DNA from: Mycobacterium kansasii ATCC 12478
GTDB lineage: Bacteria; Actinomycetota; Actinomycetes; Mycobacteriales; Mycobacteriaceae
Direction: 5' to 3'
Length of the DNA stretch: 64,000 bases
NCBI RefSeq assembly: GCF_000157895.3
Contig: NC_022663.1
Coordinates: 5,394,001 to 5,458,000 of the forward strand
The notes below the pieces were generated by a model. It saw nothing but the letters and a program-made list of their open reading frames with translations, ran no database searches and was not told the DNA's origin. Shown here piece by piece: positions 35,892-43,579 of the stretch. Numbering within the stretch: position 1 is the first letter of the stretch; each line of letters starts with the position of its first letter. The translations under genes were made by a program, and so were the position numbers.

Positions 35892-37118
35892 CTATCCGGC
35901 GGCCGGGGGATGCACCATGACGGTTGGCCGGAACCCGTAGCGGGGGGCTTCGGCAAAGCCGCGCGCGCCCAGGCCGCTCAACGGCATCCCGCCGAGCATG
36001 CTGGGCGTTGCTCCCGTAATCCCCGGTGCGGTCGCGGCGGCGTTCGACGGCAACGCCGACGCGGCTGCACCGAGCGACGACGTCGCGGTCCAGGCCGGCG
36101 GCACGGACAGCGGGCCGATCGTCGCCGCATTCCCCACTCCCGCCGACACCGCACCACCGACTCCACCGGTGGCGGCGCCGAGCTCGCTCGCGGCGGCTTC
36201 GGCGGCGCCGGCAGCCGCCTCCTCGACCGCCTCGGCGCCCTGCAATCCGACCGCGTCGGCCAGCGTCCCCAAGAAGTTGCCGGGCGTGTAGAAACCCGAC
36301 GACAGGGCGTTGAAGTAGACGCTGCTGAGTGCGACGCCAAGGGGCGAGCCGTCGGTTCCGGACAAGAAAGCGAGAATTCCCGCTGGGCTGGATAGATCGG
36401 CTCCGCTGAGTCCGATCCAATCCTCCATGCCAGATCCCAGCAGTCCGAGCAGGTCGGCACCGGCGGTGCTCGCCCCGGTGGGCGAGGCCAAGCCCTGCAG
36501 TGTGGCGGGGACTGTCTGCATGACTTGCGACAGCGCGCCCTGGCTCGCCGTGCTGGTAGCCGAGGCGGCCTGGACCAGGGCGCCCGCGTCGCCGCTGGCG
36601 GTCATGGGCGCATCGGCGAACGGGGCCAATTGTGATGCCGCCGCCGAGGAGGCGGCGTAGCCGTACATGGCTGCGGCATCTTGAGCCCACATCTGGCCGT
36701 AGAGCGCCTCGGTGGCAGCGATCGCCGGCGTGTTTTGGCCCAGCAGATTGGTTGCGACCAGGGATGCCAACTGGGCACGGTTGGCTGCGATCTCCGCCGG
36801 GGGCACTGTCATGGCGAACGCAGCTTCGTATGCCGCCGCGGCAGCTTTGGCTTGGCCCGCGGCCTGAAATGCCTGCGAAGCGGTGGTCGCCAGCCACGCG
36901 ATATAGGGCCCGACGGCCGCGGCCATGGCTGACGATGCCGGCCCCCGCCACGGCCCGCTTGTCATGCCGGTGACAACTATGCTGTATTCCTTTGCGGCAG
37001 AGCTTAATTCACCGGACAAACTGTCCCAGGCCAATGCGGCGGCCAGGATCGGACCGCAGCCCGGACCGGTGTACATGCGTGCCGAGTTGACTTCCGGTGG
37101 CAGCGCTGCATAATCCAT
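35892..37118 (-). CDS. PPE family protein, SVP subgroup
   Basis: The 408-aa product has a full PPE domain: MDYAALPPEVNSARMYTGPG, WRGPASSAM near residue 57, and TNLLGQNTPAI. The C-terminal third carries GPLSVPPAW, the GxxSVPxxW signature of the PPE-SVP group, and a characteristic PRYGFRPTVM end. These proteins are ESX-5 substrates, usually paired with a PE protein. A 26-codon PE-like remnant lies just upstream, and GGAGG from that junction serves as the ribosome site. Confidence 0.94.
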   Translation of the reverse strand: MDYAALPPEVNSARMYTGPGCGPILAAALAWDSLSGELSSAAKEYSIVVTGMTSGPWRGPASSAMAAAVGPYIAWLATTASQAFQAAGQAKAAAAAYEAAFAMTVPPAEIAANRAQLASLVATNLLGQNTPAIAATEALYGQMWAQDAAAMYGYAASSAAASQLAPFADAPMTASGDAGALVQAASATSTASQGALSQVMQTVPATLQGLASPTGASTAGADLLGLLGSGMEDWIGLSGADLSSPAGILAFLSGTDGSPLGVALSSVYFNALSSGFYTPGNFLGTLADAVGLQGAEAVEEAAAGAAEAAASELGAATGGVGGAVSAGVGNAATIGPLSVPPAWTATSSLGAAASALPSNAAATAPGITGATPSMLGGMPLSGLGARGFAEAPRYGFRPTVMVHPPAAG

Positions 37119-37130
37119 TGCGACACCTCC

Positions 37131-37211
37131 TCATGCAGCCGCGGCCGCGTTGGCCTTGAGTGATTGCGTTGCTGCGGGCAGTTTTTCGGGTAGCATGTGG
37201 ACGAATGGCAT
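37131..37211 (-). CDS. 26-aa PE-like mini-ORF upstream of the PPE gene
   Basis: This frame starts with an ATG at 37211 (MPFVHMLPEKLPAATQSL) and ends after NAAAAA with a TGA 12 bp before the PPE start. The pattern resembles the start of a PE domain (MSFV..PE.L..AA..L) joined to its NAAAA helix, as if the part between had been deleted. It is in the position a partner PE gene would occupy. It is too short to form the PE helical hairpin, so it may be a remnant or act only in translational coupling. Confidence 0.45.
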   Translation of the reverse strand: MPFVHMLPEKLPAATQSLKANAAAAA

Positions 37212-37766
37212 GGGTTGCTTCCTTCGGATGTGGTTCCGGATCTTGGCATTCCGGCGTCTGCACGCACGGCCGAAGCGCACGACAACGACAGGTCGATGCG
37301 CGTGAAAGATGGTGCACTGAAAGATGTTTCAGCTCAGCAGGCAGGTGAGACCAAACCATCCCGCAGCGGGCCAACGTGTCCGTTCAGCGGGTTCCTGCCT
37401 GAAAGTTCCTGGTGTGCAACGGTTGCCAGGCCAACGTGTCGTCGAAACGGCGACAGTGCGGTGGCGATCGCGGCTTGAGACAGACCCAAGCCGTTTGGCC
37501 GAAACCGGTCAGCCGAGCGCGTCGCGACGGGGCCCTCCGCTGCCCTGGGATCTGGCTGTCGTTGCGGATTGGCAACCGGCGCTGTGGCTTACCCGTCGCC
37601 TCGTGCCAGCATTGGCATGGGCGCGGCGGGCGCCGGCGAAACGAAGCACCGGCCATGGCTTCACCTCGAGTCTCGGAAGCATGCTCTTAGAAAATACATA
37701 ACTACAGTCGCCGTCCAGATGCAATCAGTTCGCAGGACAATTTGGCGAACGATTGTCGGCAGGGAG
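37212..37766. other. 555-bp stretch without a convincing gene
   Basis: Open frames on the plus strand are arginine-rich and show no domain. An 11-base phrase, GCCAACGTGTC, occurs twice about 60 bp apart (near 37370 and 37431). The region separates the PPE gene from the hydrogenase block and may be decayed sequence at an insertion boundary. Confidence 0.4.
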
Positions 37767-38888
37767 TCAGACCCCGAAGGCGATCAGCGGGATTGCCATC
37801 TCGGCGTCCGTGGCCGCACCGTGAAAACCGATGAGCCGGGCCGTTTCCGGAGGCTCGTGGCCGGTGGCCAGGACGGCCGTTTCGCCGCGGCAGATGACCA
37901 CGACGTCGCCGATCCGCGGCAGGTGCCGCGGGGTCACCGGGCCGAACAGTCCCGTCGCCACCGCCTCCTGGCGGCTGTGCACATCCGCGCGGCAGGTCAG
38001 CAGTTCTCTCCAGGTGGCCAGCACATCGGCGGTGGCGCCGGGTTGGGTGTGCAGGTAGCGCACCCGCGGTTCGCCGGCCACCACTCGGATTCCCGCCGTC
38101 AGCCGCGGGTCGGCATCGAGGTCGAGCCGCGCACCCGCGGGCACGTTGAGGCCGCCGTGGTCGGCGGTCACCAGCAGCGCCGCATTCGTGGGCAGCGCCT
38201 CGGCCAGGTGGGTCAGCAGGTTGTCGACGTTGCCCGCCGCGGCGTGCCATTGCTCCGAACCGATGCCGAACAGGTGCGCCGCGGTGTCGAGTTCGGCGGT
38301 GTAGCCGTACACCAGTCCGGGAGCCGCGGCCAATTCGACCGCTATCTGGCCGGCGTAGTCCTGGCCGTGGCGCGTCGGGAGAAGCTGCGCGCCGCGGTAT
38401 GCGGCGGCGGTCAGACCGCTGCCCAGGAACCACTCCGGCAACACGGCGCGCGCCTCGACGCCGGCCCGGGTGAGCCGCTCGAACCAGGTGGGCAGCGGTT
38501 GCCACCGGGTGTGCGGCGGATCGTCGCGCCACCGGATGTGGTTGAGCACCTTGTCGGTGCCGGGGATGTTGAGCGTGAAGCCCAGGATGCCGTGCTCGCC
38601 GGGCTCGGCTCCGGTGGCCAAAGAGACCAGGTTGGTGGGTGTGGTGGACGGGAACGCGCAGCCGAGTTGGCTGAGCTGTCCGGCGGCACCGTTCAGGACA
38701 GCGGCGAGAAGCGGTGCATCACAAGCTAATTCGGGCAGCAGATGCCAACCCAACCCGTCGACGAGGATCACCAGGACGCGATCGACACGGCCCGCGCGGT
38801 CTGCAATGCCCAGCTTGTCGACCGCTCCGGAGACGCCGAGCAGCGCGGCCGCGGCGGGCAGCACGTCGCAGATCGAACCGGTCGCCAC
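37767..38888 (-). CDS. Alkaline phosphatase-fold phosphodiesterase (NPP-like)
   Basis: The 373-aa product belongs to the alkaline phosphatase superfamily. Metal and nucleophile motifs are VILVDGLGWH (D44), AFPSTTPTNL (threonine nucleophile near 82-83), YTAELDTAAHLFG and VTADHGGLNV. It would hydrolyse a phosphomono- or diester in a two-metal site. There is no signal peptide, so it is probably cytoplasmic. It starts one base after the DUF6390 stop and is the last gene of the hydrogenase run. Its role in hydrogenase work is unknown; a nucleotide or cofactor intermediate is one possible substrate. Confidence 0.8.
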   Translation of the reverse strand: MATGSICDVLPAAAALLGVSGAVDKLGIADRAGRVDRVLVILVDGLGWHLLPELACDAPLLAAVLNGAAGQLSQLGCAFPSTTPTNLVSLATGAEPGEHGILGFTLNIPGTDKVLNHIRWRDDPPHTRWQPLPTWFERLTRAGVEARAVLPEWFLGSGLTAAAYRGAQLLPTRHGQDYAGQIAVELAAAPGLVYGYTAELDTAAHLFGIGSEQWHAAAGNVDNLLTHLAEALPTNAALLVTADHGGLNVPAGARLDLDADPRLTAGIRVVAGEPRVRYLHTQPGATADVLATWRELLTCRADVHSRQEAVATGLFGPVTPRHLPRIGDVVVICRGETAVLATGHEPPETARLIGFHGAATDAEMAIPLIAFGV

Positions 38889-38889
38889 G

Positions 38890-39639
38890 CTACACCGGCG
38901 CCAGGCGCCGGCTGGTCACCCGCAGTTGTCGGTCGGTGCTGTCGGCCAGTGCGCACACCTGGTTTGGCCGCAGCCGTCCGCACAGCCGGCCCCAGTGCAC
39001 GGCGACGTCGTCGCCGGCGGCGACGTCGGGCACCGCGCTGTACCCGTCGGCCCAGACGTCGAGCACCCGTGGCGAGGGCTCGGACAAACCCAGCGTCGCG
39101 CCGTCCCAAACCAACCTTCGGCAACGGATTTCGACGGCATCGCCGGTGCGGGAAAGGACTGTGCCCCAGGTGATCCGGCAGCTGTCCAGCACGTTCAACG
39201 GGTGCTCGTCCATGCCCCGACCCAGAAACCGGGTCCACGGATAGGCGCCGAAGACGTGAAAGCAGTGGTTGGCGGCGGCCTCGTCGGCCAGCTGCGGTGT
39301 GAGGTGCGACCAATAGCGTCCCGCCTGCGGCCCGATGATGGCCAGCAGCTCTTCGAAGAACCTGCCGGGATCGAGGTCGGCGCCGACGCCGCCGCCGAGC
39401 CAATACGATTCGACCAGCCGGTAGTCCAGCGGGTCGGCGATGCCCGTCAATCGTGACAACACCCGCAGGTACGGCCAGGCACCCGAGAACTTCGTCGCCG
39501 CCACGCGCACGTCCTCGACCGAGCCGTCACGCAACGTCGCGCCCAGCGGGGGACCGCAATAGCCCAGCGCATTGGGGGCATAGGCATAGCGGGCGAACAT
39601 CTCGGTGCCCGGTTCCACGCCGCGTTCGGCCACTGTCAC
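38890..39639 (-). CDS. DUF6390 family hydrogenase-locus protein
   Basis: The product is 249 aa from a GTG at 39639 that overlaps the hypD stop in a GTGA arrangement (ATG at 39600 is an alternative). The core begins MFARYAYAPNALGYCGPP and contains KFSGAWPYLRVL and HCFHVFGAYPWTRFL. I recognise it as the DUF6390 type found in actinobacterial [NiFe] hydrogenase clusters. Conserved Cys and His residues suggest metal or ligand handling, but nothing is proven. Its end abuts the phosphodiesterase gene. Confidence 0.75.
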   Translation of the reverse strand: MTVAERGVEPGTEMFARYAYAPNALGYCGPPLGATLRDGSVEDVRVAATKFSGAWPYLRVLSRLTGIADPLDYRLVESYWLGGGVGADLDPGRFFEELLAIIGPQAGRYWSHLTPQLADEAAANHCFHVFGAYPWTRFLGRGMDEHPLNVLDSCRITWGTVLSRTGDAVEIRCRRLVWDGATLGLSEPSPRVLDVWADGYSAVPDVAAGDDVAVHWGRLCGRLRPNQVCALADSTDRQLRVTSRRLAPV

Positions 39640-40784
39640 CCCCGCCCCGAAGACCCCACCAGCTTCACCGCGTCCCGATGCATGCGACCGAAGTTGTAGT
39701 AGGCGGCACACGCGCCCTCCGGGGACACCATGCAGGTGCCGATCGGTGTCTCGGGGGTGCACGCGGTGCCGAAAACCTTGCACTCCCAGGGCTTGAGCAC
39801 ACCCTTGAGCACCTCGCCGCACTGGCACGCCTTCGGGTCGGCCACCCGCACGCCGGGCATCGCGAACCGCAGCTCGGCGTCGAAGTCGGCGAAATCGTCA
39901 TGCAGCCGCAGCGCGCTTTGGGAGATGAAACCCAGTCCGCGCCATTCGAAGTGCGGCCGCAGCGCGAATACCTTGCCCATCAGCGCCAGCGCGGCCGGGT
40001 TGCCCTGCTCGGGCACCACCCGCTTGTACTGGTTTTCCACCTCGCACCGGCCCTCACGGATCTGGCGCAGCAGCATCGCCACCGACGCCAGGATGTCCAG
40101 CGGCTCAAACCCGGAGACCACCAACGGCTTTCCGTACACCTGCGGCACGAACCGGTACGGTCGGTTGCCTACCACGGTCGAAACATGGCCGGGGCCAATG
40201 AAACCCGACAGCCGCAGGTCCGGTGATTCCAGGATGGCCTTGATCGGCGGCACGATCGTCACGTGGTTGCAGAACACGCTGAAATTGCGCAGCCCCAGGT
40301 CGCGGGCACGCACCAGCGTCACCGCCGTCGAGGGCGCCGTGGTCTCGAAGCCGATCGCGAAGAACACCACCTGCTTGTCCGGGGTGTCGATGTTGTCCTG
40401 GGCGATCTTGAGTGCGTCCAGCGGTGAATAGACGAAGCGCACGTCGGCGCCGCGTGCCTTGGCGTCCAGCAGGCTGCCGGCCGAGCCGGGCACCCGCATC
40501 ATGTCGCCGAAGCAGGTGAAGATGACGTCGGGTTGGCTAGCAAGCCACATGGCGTCGTCGATGCGGCCCATCGGGATCACGCACACCGGACAACCCGGGC
40601 CGTGCACCAGTTCGACGTTGTCGGGCAGCAGGTGTTCGATGCCGTGCCGGTAAATGGTGTGGGTGTGCCCACCGCACACCTCCATGAACTTGAAGTGTTC
40701 AGGGCCGGAGCCGGCCAGGTGCTCGATCGCGGTCAGCAGTTTGCGCGCCGCGGCCGGGTCGCGGAATTCGTCAACGAATTTCAT
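39636..40784 (-). CDS. hypD: Hydrogenase maturation protein HypD
   Basis: The 382-aa [4Fe-4S] protein works with HypC and HypE as the scaffold where the Fe(CN)2CO group is built. Motifs include KFMEVCGGHTHTIYRHG (Fe site), HGPGCPVCVIP, FFAIGFETTAPSTA, SGFIGPGHVSTV and the C-terminal cysteine cluster with CQCGEVLKG and GTCMVSPEGACAAYY. The length matches the family. It is 16 bp after a hypC gene and overlaps the DUF6390 gene. Confidence 0.96.
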   Translation of the reverse strand: MKFVDEFRDPAAARKLLTAIEHLAGSGPEHFKFMEVCGGHTHTIYRHGIEHLLPDNVELVHGPGCPVCVIPMGRIDDAMWLASQPDVIFTCFGDMMRVPGSAGSLLDAKARGADVRFVYSPLDALKIAQDNIDTPDKQVVFFAIGFETTAPSTAVTLVRARDLGLRNFSVFCNHVTIVPPIKAILESPDLRLSGFIGPGHVSTVVGNRPYRFVPQVYGKPLVVSGFEPLDILASVAMLLRQIREGRCEVENQYKRVVPEQGNPAALALMGKVFALRPHFEWRGLGFISQSALRLHDDFADFDAELRFAMPGVRVADPKACQCGEVLKGVLKPWECKVFGTACTPETPIGTCMVSPEGACAAYYNFGRMHRDAVKLVGSSGRG

Positions 40785-40800
40785 GGTGTGACACCCCTGT

Positions 40801-41073
40801 TCAGATGATCGCCGACGAGTCGAAGGCTTGCATTTCGGTGGTGTAGGCGTCGCCGAGCTTCTGGATGGCGGCCAGGGTCAGCAACGCCTCGGTCTCGTCG
40901 ATCTTGGCCATGGCGAAACCGACGTGGATGAGCACCCAGTCGTCCGGCTGGGGCATGTCCTCGTCAAGCAGTCGCACGCTGATGGTCCGCTGCACTCCGC
41001 TGACGTCGACCTTCGCCAGATAGTTTGCCGGGTCGGTGATTTCGACGATCCGCCCCGGTATGCCCAGGCACAT
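40801..41073 (-). CDS. hypC: Hydrogenase maturation chaperone HypC (copy beside hypD)
   Basis: The 90-aa product starts MCLGIPGRIVEI; the second-residue cysteine is the one that binds the iron centre in HypC. It has the DVSGVQRTISV and DWVLIHVGFAM segments of the family. HypC carries the Fe(CN)2CO unit from HypD to the large subunit. A second hypC (46189) and a HypC-like domain (43579 gene) occur in the same locus. Confidence 0.96.
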   Translation of the reverse strand: MCLGIPGRIVEITDPANYLAKVDVSGVQRTISVRLLDEDMPQPDDWVLIHVGFAMAKIDETEALLTLAAIQKLGDAYTTEMQAFDSSAII

Positions 41074-41091
41074 GTCAGCTCCTTTCTCAGG

Positions 41092-42204
41092 TCAGCAGAT
41101 TCGCGGCAGCGGGTCGCCGACCAGCATGTCGACGATCCGGGTACCGCCGAATCCGGTTCGCAGTATCACGGTTTCGGCCGGCTCGGAGATGATTTCGCCG
41201 ACTTCGGCCGCAGCGGCGCCCAGCGGATGCGAACGCACCGCGGCCAGCCCGGCTTCGGCTTCCTCGGGTGCGACGACGGCGACGAACTTGCCCTCGTTGG
41301 CGACGTAGAGGGGATCGATGCCCAGCAGCTCACACGCGCCGTTGACCGTCGGCGCCACCGGAAGCCGTTGCTCCTCGAGTAGCACCCCGAGCCCACACGC
41401 CTGGGCCAGTTCGTTGCATACGGTGCCCACTCCGCCCCGCGTGGCATCCCGCAGCCAGCGCGTCGACGGCGCGGCCGCGATCAGCAGCTCCACCAATGGG
41501 CTGAGCGACGCGGTGTCCGAACTAATGTCGGCCTCGATGGCCAGATCGCCGCGGGCCAGCATGACCGCCATGCCGTGATCGCCCATGGACCCCGACAGCA
41601 GCACCTTGTCGCCGGCGCGCACCGCGCCGGGGGAGAGCCGGCGTCCGGCGGGAATCACGCCGGCGCCGGTGGTGGTGATAAACAGGCCGTCGGCGGCGCC
41701 TTTGGGCACCACCTTGGTGTCGCCGGTGACGATCTGCACCCCGGCCTGCGCGGCCGCGGCCGCCATGTCGGCCACGATCTCCTTCAATTCGGCGATAGGG
41801 AAGCCCTCTTCGAGCACGAAGGCCGCCGAGATCCAGGACGGGACGGCGCCGGCCATCGCCAGGTCGTTGCACGTTCCATGCACGGCCAGCGAACCGACCG
41901 AGCCGCCGGGAAAACGTCTGGGCGCCACCACAAACGAATCGGTGGACATGGCGACCCGCTCGCCGCTGGGCAAGGCGAGCACGGCGCTATCGCCCAGCGA
42001 CTCCAGCGCCGGGTTGCGGAATGCCTCCACGAACACCGCATCGACCAGTGCCGCCGACGCCTTTCCACCCGCGCCGTGGGCCAGTGTGACGTGGTCGTCC
42101 AGCAGCCGGGGCCGGCGCCTGCGGAACGACTCGATGCGCTCGATGACCTCGCCTTCGGCGAAACGTGGCCCCGACGAAAGGTATTCGCCTGCTGACTTAC
42201 TCAT
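41092..42204 (-). CDS. hypE: Hydrogenase maturation protein HypE
   Basis: The 370-aa ATPase dehydrates a carbamoyl group on its C-terminal cysteine to make the cyanide ligands. The C-terminal PRIC tail with the catalytic cysteine is intact. Other motifs are LAHGAGGKAS, STDSFVVAPRRFPGG and IVTGDTKVVPKG. The start at 42204 overlaps the SIS gene stop in an ATGA arrangement. Confidence 0.96.
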   Translation of the reverse strand: MSKSAGEYLSSGPRFAEGEVIERIESFRRRRPRLLDDHVTLAHGAGGKASAALVDAVFVEAFRNPALESLGDSAVLALPSGERVAMSTDSFVVAPRRFPGGSVGSLAVHGTCNDLAMAGAVPSWISAAFVLEEGFPIAELKEIVADMAAAAAQAGVQIVTGDTKVVPKGAADGLFITTTGAGVIPAGRRLSPGAVRAGDKVLLSGSMGDHGMAVMLARGDLAIEADISSDTASLSPLVELLIAAAPSTRWLRDATRGGVGTVCNELAQACGLGVLLEEQRLPVAPTVNGACELLGIDPLYVANEGKFVAVVAPEEAEAGLAAVRSHPLGAAAAEVGEIISEPAETVILRTGFGGTRIVDMLVGDPLPRIC

Positions 42205-42863
42205 GCGGCCCCCAGATCCCGTTCGCCCCGTTCGTGCACGGCCAACCACAGCTGATAGCCCAGCAGCGCTTGGGATTCCTGAATCCGGTGCACGCTTTGT
42301 GAGCGAACGATGAAGCAGGCGTCCACGTGTGGGTTGTCGGCAAAGGCGCCGCCGTCGTATCCGGCGAATCCGATGGTGTACAAACCCCGCTGGCGCGCCT
42401 CGGCGAGCGCGGCCAGCAGGTTGGGCGAATTGCCGCTGGTGGACATGGCGATCGCGATGTCACCGGCCTTCGCGCGGGCGATCAGCTGGCGGGCGAACAC
42501 CAACTCGAACCCGACATCGTTGCCCAGGGCGGTCAGGATCGCCTGATCGGCCGTCAACGACCAGGCCGGCAGCGGGGTGCCAATCGGCGGCCGGGCGAAC
42601 AGCCGGGCCAAGGTGGTGGAATCGGTGCAGCTGCCACCGTTTCCGAAGGTGAACATCCGCCCGCCCGCCGCGAATCGGCGCGCCATCTCGGTGGCGGCCG
42701 CCGTCACCAGGTCGGCGTTGGCGTCCAGGGTGGCGCGGCGCAGGGCCAGGCTTTCGGCGGCCTTCGCCTGCGCCGAGGCGGCCAGGTCGGCCAGCAGCGA
42801 TTCGGGGTTTTCCTCCTGTGCGTCGATGAACGGATACAGGAAGTTTGTCGGTTCGTCGCTCAT
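42201..42863 (-). CDS. SIS-domain protein (GmhA-like) in the hydrogenase operon
   Basis: The 220-aa product has the sugar isomerase fold of GmhA/DiaA proteins: MFTFGNGGSCTDSTTLA (phosphate-binding loop, residues 70-86), a long helix near residue 110, and AIAMSTSGNSPNLLAAL near residue 140. GmhA isomerises sedoheptulose 7-phosphate, but no heptose pathway is here. It lies between hypE and a SIS-HypC fusion and overlaps hypE by 4 bp, so a role in hydrogenase maturation or its regulation is likely. No function is known to me. Confidence 0.88.
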   Translation of the reverse strand: MSDEPTNFLYPFIDAQEENPESLLADLAASAQAKAAESLALRRATLDANADLVTAAATEMARRFAAGGRMFTFGNGGSCTDSTTLARLFARPPIGTPLPAWSLTADQAILTALGNDVGFELVFARQLIARAKAGDIAIAMSTSGNSPNLLAALAEARQRGLYTIGFAGYDGGAFADNPHVDACFIVRSQSVHRIQESQALLGYQLWLAVHERGERDLGAA

Positions 42864-43579
42864 CAGGTGTCCTCCTCGAGCCGGCTGATCGCCGTGCCCG
42901 CATGCACCAGCACCAGATCCCCGGCCGCGACCGGACCCACCAGCGTCGTCACCACGTCCTCGACGCCGCGCCCGGTGCGCACGGCGGCCAGGCCGTCAGC
43001 CGACACGGCCACCACTTCGCCCAGCCGTCCCTCGTCGCTACAGGTGACGCAAACCTCTTCCGCGCATTCAGGTTTGAGTAACCCTGGATGTTCGAAGCAC
43101 ACATGGGTCAGCTCCCACAACACGTGATAGAACAGCACGAAGCCACCGGTCGCGGGCGCCCGCGGGTCGGGATCATCCAGCCACAACACATGATCGGCCG
43201 CACCGGCTTTCGGGCGCTCACCGCTGCCGATCCACAGCGTGGTGGCACCCCAGGCCGGGCAACGGCGCATGATCGAGCGTACGTCCGGCTGGTCGGCGCC
43301 GGCGACCGCGACGACGATGTCGCCGGGGCGCACCGACACCCGCACCAGGTCCACCAGATCCGCCCCGGTGAGCGCGACCGCCGGCAGGGCGCGTTTGCCC
43401 ATGATCACCGGGTGCACGAATTCGACCGCAATGTGCAGGGCATGCGGTTCCCACGACGGCGCGACCGACCACATGGTGGCTCCCGCGGCGAATCGCCTGG
43501 CCAACGTGAAAGCGGTGGCTGCCAGGTCGGCGGCCAATTCGGAACTGACTCCGCGGTCGATGGCGGTGGGAATGCTCAC
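42863..43579 (-). CDS. Fusion of a degenerate SIS-like domain and a HypC-like domain
   Basis: The 238-aa protein has an N-terminal part (about 1-135) resembling a SIS fold without the normal phosphate loop (GATMWSVAPSWEPHA in place of GNGGS; VAVAGADQPDV in place of STSGNS). A CFEHPG and PECAEEVCVTCSDEGRLGEVV stretch follows (C177, C180), then a HypC/HupF-like beta barrel ending VLVHAGTAISRLEE. It shares one base with the SIS gene start and overlaps hypF by 4 bp. The fusion links the SIS proteins directly to the Fe(CN)2CO carrier step. No role is established. Confidence 0.75.
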   Translation of the reverse strand: MSIPTAIDRGVSSELAADLAATAFTLARRFAAGATMWSVAPSWEPHALHIAVEFVHPVIMGKRALPAVALTGADLVDLVRVSVRPGDIVVAVAGADQPDVRSIMRRCPAWGATTLWIGSGERPKAGAADHVLWLDDPDPRAPATGGFVLFYHVLWELTHVCFEHPGLLKPECAEEVCVTCSDEGRLGEVVAVSADGLAAVRTGRGVEDVVTTLVGPVAAGDLVLVHAGTAISRLEEDT

